A stretch of DNA of 64,000 nucleotides from an uncultured Clostridia bacterium. Its GTDB lineage: Bacteria > Bacillota > Clostridia > Christensenellales > Borkfalkiaceae. Shown here piece by piece: positions 1 to 7,229 of the stretch. The position numbers and the translations under genes were made by a program. The notes below the pieces were generated by a model. The model ran no database searches. It was not told the origin of the DNA and was given only the letters and a program-made list of their open reading frames with translations. Position 1 is the first letter of the stretch. Each line of letters begins with the position of its first letter. The stretch is from positions 186,001 through 250,000 of the forward strand of contig CAKQKE010000002.1 in the NCBI GenBank assembly GCA_934247935.1, given 5' to 3'.

Positions 1-230
1 CAAAAATTAAAAACCTGTAAATTTTTGAATAATAATTTTTTGTGATATTTTCTTAAATTTTACAAATACTTTATTTTAAATTCATTGATAAATCAATTAA
101 ATAACACACAAATTTATATATTAAATAAATTGTAAATTTAATTTTTAAAGCAAAACTATGACAAATTGCATTTAAACCAACAATCTGTAAATTTTTACAA
201 CTTAAATTTTTGTGGTAAATCCTTGACTTT
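1..230. other. AT-rich gene-free stretch
   Basis: This stretch is extremely A+T rich and holds no convincing open reading frame. A short direct repeat containing CTGTAAATTTTT occurs near 14 and near 185. I see no RNA gene or promoter I can support; it may be the flank of a gene beyond the left edge. Confidence 0.5.
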
Positions 231-268
231 TAAAAAATTGCGCCCCGTTACTTTTGCGTAACGGGGCG
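231..268 (-). terminator. Rho-independent terminator of the cysK-cysE-EFR1 operon
   Basis: A perfect 11-bp GC-rich stem (241-251 with 258-268, loop of 6) lies 60 bases beyond the stop codon of the EFR1 gene. Read on the minus strand it is followed by CAATTTTTT. Confidence 0.85.
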
Positions 269-328
269 TTTAAATTCAAATGCTGTTCAATTTAAAATTA
301 AAATAATGCAGTCATTAAAAATCTGCAA

Positions 329-1384
329 TTACTCGTTATTTTTCGCTTTTACATTTTTTATTGTTTCTTCTGCGATTTTAAAATATTTTGCATATGCGTT
401 TTTGCAATATTTTTCGTGTTTGCCGGATGCAGATATTCTCTTTATCTCTCCGCAATCAACATCTTTGCCGCCGGTATTTTTACAATCACTATCGACACCG
501 TCAAGTCTTTTGTCTTTTTCGGTGACAACACTCACGTTTTTGCAACCGCCAAACGAGTATTCTCCGTTTACTCTCCACCCGTCAAACAGTCCCAATTTAA
601 TACTGTCGTTCGGGCAAAAAAACGCGCATCTTGTACACATAATGCACTTTTTACCGAAAACAATCTTTCCGTCTTGCTCCGTTATGTTTTCTGTCGGACA
701 ATTTTTTATACATTTGCCGCACTTTACGCAACTGTTTTTCACTTTGTAAAACCGTCCGTTAAGTCTCGCTCCCGGGTGTTCTATCGACATTAAAAACGCA
801 AAAGTTCCGCCGAGAAAAAACTTCTTCTTCCTGTTCGGCGTGCCTTCTGAAATCTCTTTACAGTTTATCGGCACAAGCGCAACTGCCGTTTCCCACATTT
901 TATCCGCCATATAGTCCGAATGACGAAAAATTATATCGTAAGGCATTATGTAGTGATATTCTTGCAACACCGAATACCCTTTTTTTGCTAATAATTTGAT
1001 TAATTTTAAAGAAGAAACGTCGTTTAGTTTTAGCGGCTCGCCCGAGGTTTTAAACACAAACGCCCGCTTTAACGACGTTTTTTGCATGGTTTTTATAAAC
1101 GACAAAACTATTTCGGGAGTGTTAAAGGCATGCACGGGATATCCCACGCCAAGCAAGTCATACTTTGAAAAATCAACCTTGGTTTTCAGCGGCAACGAAA
1201 ACAAATCGCATTTCATTCCGCGTTTTTCAAACTCGTCAAAGTATAAGTTTGCGACCTTTTCCGTGTTTCCCGTACCCGAAAAATATATTATCGCCACCTT
1301 TTTGGGCGGCGTTTTTTCGTCTAAATCACTTAAACCCCTCTCATTTAATTTAAAGCCGTTTAAGTCAAACTCGTTTTTACCCAT
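329..1384 (-). CDS. EFR1-type flavodoxin/ferredoxin fusion protein
   Basis: An iron-sulfur flavoprotein of the EFR1 type, expected to move electrons in the cytoplasm; its partner is unknown. After about 28 variable residues comes a flavodoxin-like fold with the phosphate loop FSGTGNTEKVA and the segment GVGYPVHAFNTP. The second half carries two [4Fe-4S] ferredoxin motifs of the form CxxCxxCxxxCP (CVKCGKCIKNCP and CIMCTRCAFFCP). A roughly 70-residue charged, Cys-containing tail follows. GGGAG sits 5 bases before the ATG. It is the last gene after cysK and cysE, 28 bases downstream of cysE, so it is probably co-transcribed; a link to sulfur metabolism is inference only. Confidence 0.85.
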   Translation of the reverse strand: MGKNEFDLNGFKLNERGLSDLDEKTPPKKVAIIYFSGTGNTEKVANLYFDEFEKRGMKCDLFSLPLKTKVDFSKYDLLGVGYPVHAFNTPEIVLSFIKTMQKTSLKRAFVFKTSGEPLKLNDVSSLKLIKLLAKKGYSVLQEYHYIMPYDIIFRHSDYMADKMWETAVALVPINCKEISEGTPNRKKKFFLGGTFAFLMSIEHPGARLNGRFYKVKNSCVKCGKCIKNCPTENITEQDGKIVFGKKCIMCTRCAFFCPNDSIKLGLFDGWRVNGEYSFGGCKNVSVVTEKDKRLDGVDSDCKNTGGKDVDCGEIKRISASGKHEKYCKNAYAKYFKIAEETIKNVKAKNNE

Positions 1385-1412
1385 AATTTCTCCCGCAAAT
1401 CACTAAAAATCG

Positions 1413-2129
1413 TCACTGTCTTTTACTCACAATAAGTTCGGGTTTACTTAAAACCACTCGACGATTGTCCGAAATGCTTTCGAGCAAAAACACGTTTGAA
1501 CCGATTACGCAATTATTACCTATCGTTATGTCACCCAGAATCGATGCGCCCGAATAAATGGTAACGTTGTTTAAAATGGTCGGATGCCTTTTAATGCCCT
1601 TTAAATCGCATCCTTTAGAGAGCGACAGCGCGCCCAAAGTCACTCCTTGATAAATTTTTACGTTGTCGCCTATTATCGTGGTTTCGCCTATGACAATGCC
1701 CGTGCCGTGGTCGATAAAAAACGGACAACCTATTTTAGCCCCCGGGTGAATGTCTATCCCCGTCAAAAAATGCGCCTCTTCCGAAATTATTCTTGCGCCG
1801 ATTTTGCAACCCATCTGATACAAAATATACGCAATTCGGTGATAAACAATCGCCTTAAAGCCGGGATAGCAAATAAGCACCTCTTCAACGCTGTCCGCAG
1901 CGGGGTCGCTCAACATAAAAAAGTCCAGATCTTTAAGCAAGCACTCGTGCGCTTGTTTTATTTTTTGCAAATACTCTTCTTCGTCGTAATCAGTTTTTGA
2001 CGGATTCGAAACAGCCGAGTCTGAAAAAGCCGAAAGAGGAAAACCCGGCATTTTTTCAGAATAATCGTCGCGAACGATTACTTCGTAAACTTTTTTCATA
2101 TAATCGGTCAGTTGCTTTTTATTTACCAT
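1413..2129 (-). CDS. cysE: Serine O-acetyltransferase
   Basis: Makes O-acetylserine from serine and acetyl-CoA, the first step of cysteine synthesis. It has an N-terminal helical region and then a left-handed beta-helix of hexapeptide repeats with the family signature GIDIHPGAKIG, the active-site run IDHGTGIVIGETTIIGD and YQGVTLGALSL. At 238 residues it matches the EpsC/CysE class. The ATG overlaps the end of cysK by 7 bases, with GGGAG inside the end of cysK, implying translational coupling. Together the two enzymes would make cysteine from serine and sulfide. Confidence 0.93.
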   Translation of the reverse strand: MVNKKQLTDYMKKVYEVIVRDDYSEKMPGFPLSAFSDSAVSNPSKTDYDEEEYLQKIKQAHECLLKDLDFFMLSDPAADSVEEVLICYPGFKAIVYHRIAYILYQMGCKIGARIISEEAHFLTGIDIHPGAKIGCPFFIDHGTGIVIGETTIIGDNVKIYQGVTLGALSLSKGCDLKGIKRHPTILNNVTIYSGASILGDITIGNNCVIGSNVFLLESISDNRRVVLSKPELIVSKRQ

Positions 2130-3010
2130 GAATAACGGTCTCCCTTGTCGGGCAAAATTATCACGACGTCTTTGCCCTCTGCGTTTATATTTTTTAAATA
2201 AGAAACCGCGCCAAGCAAAGCCGCTCCGCTTGAAATGCCGCAGTCGATTTGCTCGAGATTTCTCAACAATTTTGCATATTCAATCGATTGTTCGTCATCG
2301 ACATCGACAACCGAAGCAATGCATTTCAAATCTAAAATCGACGGTATGAAATTTGCACCTATCCCTTGGATTTTATGCGGCGAGGCGTAACCTTTCGTAA
2401 TTAAAGGAGACTGCGCAGGCTCGACACCTATGGCGTCGATCGGCAAATTATGTTCTTTGATGTATTTTGCCATACCGGTAATAGTTCCTCCCGTGCCGAT
2501 ACCGGCAAACACATATTTTACCGAGGGGCAATCCTTTAAAATTTCTTCCATTGTTTTAAAATGCGCCATATAATTGCTTGCTTGATTGAATTGGTCGAAA
2601 ATGAAAGAATTTGCCGTTTGCTTTTGGAGTTCTATCGCCTTATCTTCCGCTTGTTTCATTCCGCCGTCGACAAGCACAAGTTCCGCGCCGTATTGCGCTA
2701 TCATATCTCTCCTTTGCTTTGACATCGACTTTGGCATTACAATAACGCATTTATACTTAAACACGTTTGCGTAAAACGACAACGCAATGCCTGTATTGCC
2801 CGAAGTTGCCTCGATAATGGTACACTCGCTTAAATTGTATTTTTTCTGATAATTTAAAAGCATATTGTATACCGTTCTGGCTTTTATCGAGCCTGTGGGA
2901 TTTGAATTTTCGACCTTTGCCCGGATTTTATAATTTAAATTCAACTCTTTTTCAATCTTTTTTAATTCGACTAATTGCGTATTCCCCGGAATATAATTTT
3001 TCTCTTCCAT
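2123..3010 (-). CDS. cysK: Cysteine synthase (O-acetylserine sulfhydrylase)
   Basis: A PLP-dependent beta-replacement enzyme that joins sulfide to O-acetylserine. The PLP lysine lies in NPTGSIKAR, where most family members have NPGGSVKDR. The substrate loop EATSGNTGIAL, the phosphate-binding GIGTGGTITGM and the C-terminal PDKGDRY are all present. At 295 residues it is slightly short but complete. AGGAGGG precedes the ATG by 6 bases. It is the first gene of the operon with cysE and EFR1. The changed PLP loop leaves open a related activity such as cystathionine beta-synthase, but the paired cysE supports cysteine synthesis. Confidence 0.9.
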   Translation of the reverse strand: MEEKNYIPGNTQLVELKKIEKELNLNYKIRAKVENSNPTGSIKARTVYNMLLNYQKKYNLSECTIIEATSGNTGIALSFYANVFKYKCVIVMPKSMSKQRRDMIAQYGAELVLVDGGMKQAEDKAIELQKQTANSFIFDQFNQASNYMAHFKTMEEILKDCPSVKYVFAGIGTGGTITGMAKYIKEHNLPIDAIGVEPAQSPLITKGYASPHKIQGIGANFIPSILDLKCIASVVDVDDEQSIEYAKLLRNLEQIDCGISSGAALLGAVSYLKNINAEGKDVVIILPDKGDRYSW

Positions 3011-3036
3011 TTTTAGCCCTCCTGTAATATATGATT

Positions 3037-3065
3037 ACTATCCGATTTGTGATTTTTATCGTCAA
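3037..3065 (-). promoter_or_regulatory. Candidate sigma-A promoter of cysK
   Basis: TTGACG (3060-3065) and GATAGT (3037-3042) on the minus strand are separated by 17 bases and lie just upstream of the cysK ribosome binding site. The -10 box matches consensus at 4 of 6 positions. I saw no T-box or other known riboswitch in this leader. Confidence 0.5.
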
Positions 3066-3331
3066 ACAACCGTCGATTATAAAAACGACTATACAAATTT
3101 TTACTTGCTTCAATCCTCAGATAAACAATAATTCATTTTTGTAACCGTCGATTAACCAATATTTTAATTGCGGCAATGGCAGCCGTTTTTGTTCTTTTAC
3201 TTTATTATACTTCTTTTTTGCGGATTTCGCAATTCAATCGCATATAAATTTCAATTAAATCAGGTCGACAGTTTTTATAAAAAACTAAAAATTAAATCAC
3301 CCGATTCGCACTTTAAAAAGATGCTGAATTG

Positions 3332-3367
3332 TCGTTTTTACAACAACCGTATGCCATAAACAAGGTA
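3332..3367 (+). repeat. 36-bp palindromic element, copy 1 (degenerate)
   Basis: The left arm GTCGTTTTTAC matches the family consensus exactly. The centre reads ACCGTATG instead of ATACGTAT and the right arm has decayed. It lies in the 600-base gap between cysK and the membrane protein gene, which otherwise holds only the two flanking promoters. Confidence 0.65.
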
Positions 3368-3560
3368 GTTAAATAAGTTTAAAACAAATGAAAATATCTC
3401 TCAATCCTCTTAAACCGCTTTTAAATCAAACTTTAAAAATGAATTTTCACGCAGGCTTAAAATAAACCGAACCGAAGCGTCCGTTTGTTTGAACCGGTTA
3501 AACAATCATATATATGATTCCGGCATTTCTTTACAATGTAAAAATTTATCGCCGTTCTAC

Positions 3561-3589
3561 TTGAAATAATAACTATATTGTGCTATAAT
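3561..3589 (+). promoter_or_regulatory. Sigma-A promoter
   Basis: TTGAAA (3561-3566), a 17-base spacer and a perfect TATAAT (3584-3589) precede the gene at 3631, giving a leader of about 35 bases with AAAGGAG at 3618-3624. Confidence 0.8.
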
Positions 3590-3630
3590 GACATTATATA
3601 ATTTTAAATATAATTTTAAAGGAGAATTTT

Positions 3631-4437
3631 ATGGATTCAAGTTTATTACCCAGCAGCCCCAAGTACAAAAACGCAAGAGCGTCTTTACTTATCGTGCTTG
3701 CATTTTCATTAGTCAACGTATTTGCTGTTTTTGCAAATTACTACTTTTACTTCTCTTCGCGTATTGCTTTGGTTTTAGTCGCAATCGGTGCGCAGTTGGA
3801 CGTTGCTGCAGGCACAAACGCATTTAAATTCGTCTTTGCCTTTTTGGCAATCGCTTCGCTTGTCCCCTATCTTTTAAGTTGGCTTTTCTCCAAGAAAAAA
3901 GTCGGCTGGATGATTGTCGCTTTAGTGCTGTTTTCCGTCGATACGCTCGTTTTGTTGATAGACGTTCCATCCGCGATTGCAGGCAAAGACTTCACAATTA
4001 TCATCGACGTAGTCGTGCATGCAATTGTGATTGTTGAACTTGCTTTGGGAGTAAAAGCGGGCTTCGATATGAAAAAAGAAGCCGTCGAAGCGGAAGAGCA
4101 GGCGCAAGAAATGAAAGAAAAGAACGAATTTTTAAGCCAGACTTTGGGTATCGACGACGGCAAAAAACGTAAAGCCGTTTTTACTCGTGAAAAGTCGTTT
4201 GCGGGTTGTGCGATTCCCATCGTTGTACTTGTAAACGGTAATGAAGTTTGCAGCCTTAAAAACGGAGGCAGCGAAACCGTCGAAGTCCCCGCCTCTGCTT
4301 TTGAATTGACCGCAATGATGAGCAACGGCTTTGCAAACTCGAAATTATTTGTAGACGCGGGCGAAGAAGACGCTTCGTTTTCATTGAAAATCAAAATGGG
4401 ATTTTCGAGTTCTACTATAGAAATCACTAAAAAATAA
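3631..4437 (+). CDS. Membrane protein of unknown function with soluble C-terminal domain
   Basis: I do not recognise this family. It has about four hydrophobic segments in residues 18-150, a charged helix rich in Glu and Lys (about 145-175) that may form a coiled coil, and a C-terminal soluble domain (about 180-268) with alternating beta-type sequence including VVLVNGNEVCSLKNGG. That last part resembles the carbohydrate- or lipid-contacting beta-sandwiches appended to some membrane proteins, but this is only a fold impression. The gene has a strong sigma-A promoter, an ideal ribosome binding site and its own terminator, so it is monocistronic and probably expressed during growth. Confidence 0.7.
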   Translation: MDSSLLPSSPKYKNARASLLIVLAFSLVNVFAVFANYYFYFSSRIALVLVAIGAQLDVAAGTNAFKFVFAFLAIASLVPYLLSWLFSKKKVGWMIVALVLFSVDTLVLLIDVPSAIAGKDFTIIIDVVVHAIVIVELALGVKAGFDMKKEAVEAEEQAQEMKEKNEFLSQTLGIDDGKKRKAVFTREKSFAGCAIPIVVLVNGNEVCSLKNGGSETVEVPASAFELTAMMSNGFANSKLFVDAGEEDASFSLKIKMGFSSSTIEITKK

Positions 4438-4468
4438 TTTTATACTCACACAATAAAACGATATAATT

Positions 4469-4522
4469 AAGCCGAGTGGAAATGGACGAAATTAAGTCTC
4501 AACTTCCTCTCGGCTTTAATTT
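4469..4522 (+). terminator. Terminator of the membrane protein gene
   Basis: AAGCCGAGTGGAA (4469-4481) pairs with TTCCTCTCGGCTT (4504-4516) with one mismatch. A large loop separates the arms and a T-rich tail follows. Confidence 0.55.
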
Positions 4523-4708
4523 TAAATTGCTCGCGCAAATTCAGTTGTTAATACATAACCAAAAACTTTATATATTCAAATTTTCTGAATTATATACTTT
4601 TATAAAAATTATATTACTTTTTGCTTTTGCGATAAATTTTACAACCAAGCAAATATTTATAATAAGTTTACAATTAAACAATATTTTATAAAAAAGTTTT
4701 TACCCCAA

Positions 4709-4747
4709 CAGCCGAGCGCAGTTACGCGCTCGGCTGTGCGAGTTTTT
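4709..4747 (+). terminator. Strong isolated hairpin, possible terminator
   Basis: An 11-bp perfect stem (4709-4719 with 4726-4736) is followed at a distance by GTTTTT. No gene ends immediately before it. It shares the AGCCGAG segment with the preceding terminator. The rest of 4438-5290 is AT-rich with no gene I can support. Confidence 0.4.
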
Positions 4748-5154
4748 AATATTTTATATACTTTAAAATAAATTGATAGAACGGAATTACCCGCCCAAAT
4801 TTAGTCGTTTATATATTTACCTTACTAATTATTTTATTTATTGCTGATTAGTTTTATTTCCTTAGAATTAATTGCGTTACTTACAATAAGTCTGCCGGTT
4901 TCTTTTGTATTATTAGAAACTATAATATCACTCCATAATCTCACTATGTTTTTTTCAGTTGTATATTGAAACCCTCTCAATATTCTTGAAATCTTATTCT
5001 TCTTTTGAAAAATATTTTTTCTTTATAAAAAAATCCATAATTCCTCCTATATAGATGATATTATATCATATCATTTATAAAAAAACATAGAAATCATCAG
5101 CATTAAATTAAATTTTGTTTTTTATATTTTAATTTTTTTCGTGGACTCGCTCTT

Positions 5155-5205
5155 GTAATTTGCAAAGCATTTAAGCAAAACTCACACCTTTGCTTTGCAA
5201 ATTAC
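5155..5205. repeat. 15-bp perfect inverted repeat
   Basis: GTAATTTGCAAAGCA (5155-5169) and its exact reverse complement (5191-5205) flank a 21-base spacer. It lies beyond the tRNA operon terminator, with no associated gene and no T-tract. Confidence 0.6.
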
Positions 5206-5291
5206 TTCGGTCAGTCGCTAAAAACTTGCCACCGGCAACTTTTTCCGCCGCCTTGCGTCGTCGCTCCCGTTCTCGTCCCCGTTTCATTCTA

Positions 5292-5324
5292 TAAACAAAA
5301 AAGAAGTAACAAAAGTTACTTCTT
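5292..5324 (-). terminator. Terminator of the tRNA operon
   Basis: A perfect 10-bp stem (5301-5310 with 5315-5324) is followed on the minus strand by TTTTGTTTA, ending 7 bases beyond the 3' end of the last tRNA. Confidence 0.85.
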
Positions 5325-5330
5325 TTTTGT

Positions 5331-5406
5331 TGGTGCACCTTCGGGGACTCGAACCCCGGACCCACTGATTAAGAGTCAGTTGCTCTACCAACTGAGCTAA
5401 AGGTGC
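5331..5406 (-). tRNA. tRNA-Lys (CTT)
   Basis: A complete cloverleaf with encoded CCA. The anticodon loop is CTCTTAA and the T-arm is GGGGTTCGAGTCCCC. It is the last of six tRNAs in the operon and lies directly after another tRNA-Lys. Confidence 0.97.
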
Positions 5407-5482
5407 TGGTGATCCATCCGGGAGTCGAACCCGGGACACCATGATTAAAAGTCATGTGCTCTACCTTCTGAGCTAATGGACC
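5407..5482 (-). tRNA. tRNA-Lys (TTT)
   Basis: A complete cloverleaf with encoded CCA and anticodon loop CTTTTAA. The 7-bp acceptor stem contains one G-U pair. It abuts the tRNA-Lys(CTT) with no spacer. Confidence 0.97.
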
Positions 5483-5496
5483 ATATTAAATTGTTT

Positions 5497-5571
5497 TGGC
5501 AGGGGTGGCAGGATTTGAACCTACGAATGCGGGAATCAAAATCCCGTGCCTTACCGCTTGGCGACACCCCT
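5497..5571 (-). tRNA. tRNA-Gln (TTG)
   Basis: A complete cloverleaf with encoded CCA, anticodon loop TTTTGAT, discriminator G and the D-arm typical of bacterial tRNA-Gln (GTCGCCAAGCGG). Confidence 0.97.
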
Positions 5572-5595
5572 ATGGTTTACATTTACTAAAATGAA

Positions 5596-5672
5596 TGGGG
5601 CGAGAGAAGGGAATCGAACCCTCGACCTCCAGGACCACAATCTGGCGCTCCACCGATTGAGCTACTCTCGCC
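5596..5672 (-). tRNA. tRNA-His (GTG)
   Basis: The anticodon loop is TTGTGGT. The extra 5' G(-1) opposite C73, diagnostic of tRNA-His, is encoded, and the CCA end is encoded. Confidence 0.97.
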
Positions 5673-5687
5673 ATCTATTTCGATAAA

Positions 5688-5764
5688 TGGTGCGCCAGAA
5701 GGGACTCGAACCCCTGACACCCGCCTTAGAAGGGCGGTGCTCTATCCAGCTGAGCTACTGGCGC
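5688..5764 (-). tRNA. tRNA-Arg (TCT)
   Basis: A complete cloverleaf with encoded CCA, anticodon loop TTCTAAG and acceptor GCGCCAG paired with CTGGCGC. Confidence 0.97.
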
Positions 5765-5805
5765 ATATTTATAAAAATGCGCATTTTTGAATCGGATCAA
5801 AAAAA

Positions 5806-5879
5806 TGGAGCGGGTGATGAGAATCGGACTCACGCAACCAGCTTGGAAGGCTGGTGTTCTACCATTGAACTACACCCGC
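5806..5879 (-). tRNA. tRNA-Gly (TCC)
   Basis: First tRNA of the operon. The anticodon loop is TTCCAAG, the acceptor GCGGGTG pairs with CACCCGC, and CCA is encoded. Confidence 0.97.
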
Positions 5880-5898
5880 GCTCACATAATGCTAACAT

Positions 5899-5927
5899 AT
5901 TATACCTAATATGTCGGTAATTGTCAA
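5899..5927 (-). promoter_or_regulatory. Consensus sigma-A promoter of the tRNA operon
   Basis: On the minus strand TTGACA (5922-5927), a 17-base spacer and TATAAT (5899-5904) form a perfect consensus promoter about 20 bases upstream of tRNA-Gly. Confidence 0.92.
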
Positions 5928-5965
5928 ACGTTTTTATACTCTTTTCAAAAAAAAATTTCAAGAAT

Positions 5966-6445
5966 TTATCTAAAAAACGTATCGTTTATCAATGCCGTCA
6001 CTTTTCCGTCCGCCACTACCAGATATGCATAACTTTTTGCGGGCGAATACTCTTTCAGGCACCCGGGGTTGACCGTAATAATCCCGTCAATCGTCTCGAC
6101 TTTTGCAATATGCGTATGCCCGTACAAGGCGACTTGGCAACCAAGTTCTTTGGCTCTTGCAACGAGTCTGTTAAGCCCGCTTTTCACCCCGTAATTGTGC
6201 CCGTGAGTGTAAAAGATCTTCACTCCCTCGACTTCGAGCACCCCTTCGGTATCGCAAGCAGAACAAAAATCGCAATTGCCCGCCACCCTGTAAGTTTTGT
6301 TTCCGAAAACCGGCAAAAGCCCTTGCATATCGCTGCAATAATCTCCGAGATGAACGATAAAATCGGTTTCTCCCATAATTTCGTACAATTTTTTAATGTC
6401 CCTGACGTTTTTATGCGAATCGGACAAAACGAGTAAAGTTTTCAT
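5966..6445 (-). CDS. YfcE/MJ0936-family metallophosphoesterase
   Basis: A small cytoplasmic calcineurin-like phosphodiesterase. Metal ligands are visible in order: SDSHKN, HLGDYCSD, GNCDFC, YTHGHNYG and YGHTHIA. The length (159 residues) is usual for the family. Its ATG overlaps the end of rdgB by 4 bases. This rdgB-phosphodiesterase pairing is also found in Bacillus (ysnA-ysnB). The physiological substrate is not established. It ends just beyond the tRNA promoter region. Confidence 0.9.
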   Translation of the reverse strand: MKTLLVLSDSHKNVRDIKKLYEIMGETDFIVHLGDYCSDMQGLLPVFGNKTYRVAGNCDFCSACDTEGVLEVEGVKIFYTHGHNYGVKSGLNRLVARAKELGCQVALYGHTHIAKVETIDGIITVNPGCLKEYSPAKSYAYLVVADGKVTALINDTFFR

Positions 6446-7014
6446 AATTTTTTAAACAAATCCGTAAGCGCGCGAAACCTATGACTGACGCCGTTTTTCT
6501 CTTCGTCGCTGCACAAACCGAACGGTTTTTGCAAATCGTTACTGTAAAAAAGCGGGTCATAACCGAAGCCGCCGTCGCCCTCTTCCTTATATAATATACT
6601 GCCCTCGGTTTCCCCGTAACCGCTGATAATTTCGCCGCTCGCCTTGTACAAAACCACACTGCAGCAAAACTTCGCTTTTCTGTCAAGAACCCCGTCAAGA
6701 GCGTTTAAAAGTTTTTGATTGTTGGTTTCAGCCGTTGCGCCGATGCCCGAATATCTCGCACTGAAAATCCCGGGTGCGCCGCCGAGAGCCTCCACACAAA
6801 GACCGCTGTCGTCCGCCAAAGCGTCCTCGCCCAAAGCATCGCTTACGGTTTTAGCCTTAATCAATGCGTTTTCGTAAAAACTGTTGCCGTTTTCCTCGAT
6901 ATCGCCCGAAAAACCCGCCTCGGTCATACTGATAATTTCGTATTTTCCGTCGAGAATTTCTTTAATTTCTTTCAACTTGCCTTTATTTCCCGAAGCAACA
7001 ATCAACTTTTTCAT
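6442..7014 (-). CDS. rdgB: Non-canonical purine NTP pyrophosphatase (RdgB/HAM1)
   Basis: Hydrolyses ITP, dITP and XTP to monophosphates, keeping deaminated purines out of nucleic acids. It begins with the family signature ASGNKGKLKEI, followed by ENGNSFYENA, ALADDSGLCVEALGG and, near the end, GFGYDPLF and SHRFRAL. The 190 residues are normal and complete. AGAGG lies 6 bases before the ATG. It is co-transcribed with the downstream phosphodiesterase (4-base overlap) from a good sigma-A promoter. Confidence 0.95.
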   Translation of the reverse strand: MKKLIVASGNKGKLKEIKEILDGKYEIISMTEAGFSGDIEENGNSFYENALIKAKTVSDALGEDALADDSGLCVEALGGAPGIFSARYSGIGATAETNNQKLLNALDGVLDRKAKFCCSVVLYKASGEIISGYGETEGSILYKEEGDGGFGYDPLFYSNDLQKPFGLCSDEEKNGVSHRFRALTDLFKKL

Positions 7015-7031
7015 ACTCTACCTCTGAAATT

Positions 7032-7060
7032 ATTATAACATTTTTTATTTTTAAAGTAAA
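7032..7060 (-). promoter_or_regulatory. Sigma-A promoter of rdgB
   Basis: TTTACT (7055-7060), a 17-base spacer and TATAAT (7032-7037) on the minus strand lie just upstream of the rdgB ribosome binding site. Confidence 0.75.
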
Positions 7061-7158
7061 GCGAACGAAATAAAAGTAAAACAAACGCAATATCGCGCTT
7101 AAAATATTATTTAAACCCATTTTATTCCTTTATAATAGCAAGATATCTATATAAAAAG

Positions 7159-7194
7159 GCGTGTTTTACAACATACGTATGCGGTAAAACACGC
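7159..7194 (-). terminator. 36-bp palindromic element, copy 2, acting as terminator
   Basis: This copy forms a 12-bp perfect outer stem (GGCGTGTTTTAC with its complement, 7158-7195) around the ATACGTAT core. On the minus strand it is followed by TTTTTATA, so it looks like the terminator of the giant surface-protein gene 35 bases upstream. Confidence 0.75.
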
Positions 7195-7229
7195 CAAAAC
7201 ATTGTTTTTATACTATTTTATTTATTGGT

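Noticed and set aside
3011..3330. T-box or SAM riboswitch before cysK
   Set aside because: There is no T-box sequence, specifier loop or terminator/antiterminator pair, only a plausible sigma-A promoter close to the gene.
4476..4691. 71-codon plus-strand frame after the membrane protein
   Set aside because: It starts within the terminator hairpin, has no ribosome binding site and its AT-driven Phe/Ile/Leu composition suggests chance.
5966..6000. Another palindrome copy around AAAACGTATCG at the end of the phosphodiesterase gene
   Set aside because: Only the central bases match and neither arm fits the 36-base frame.
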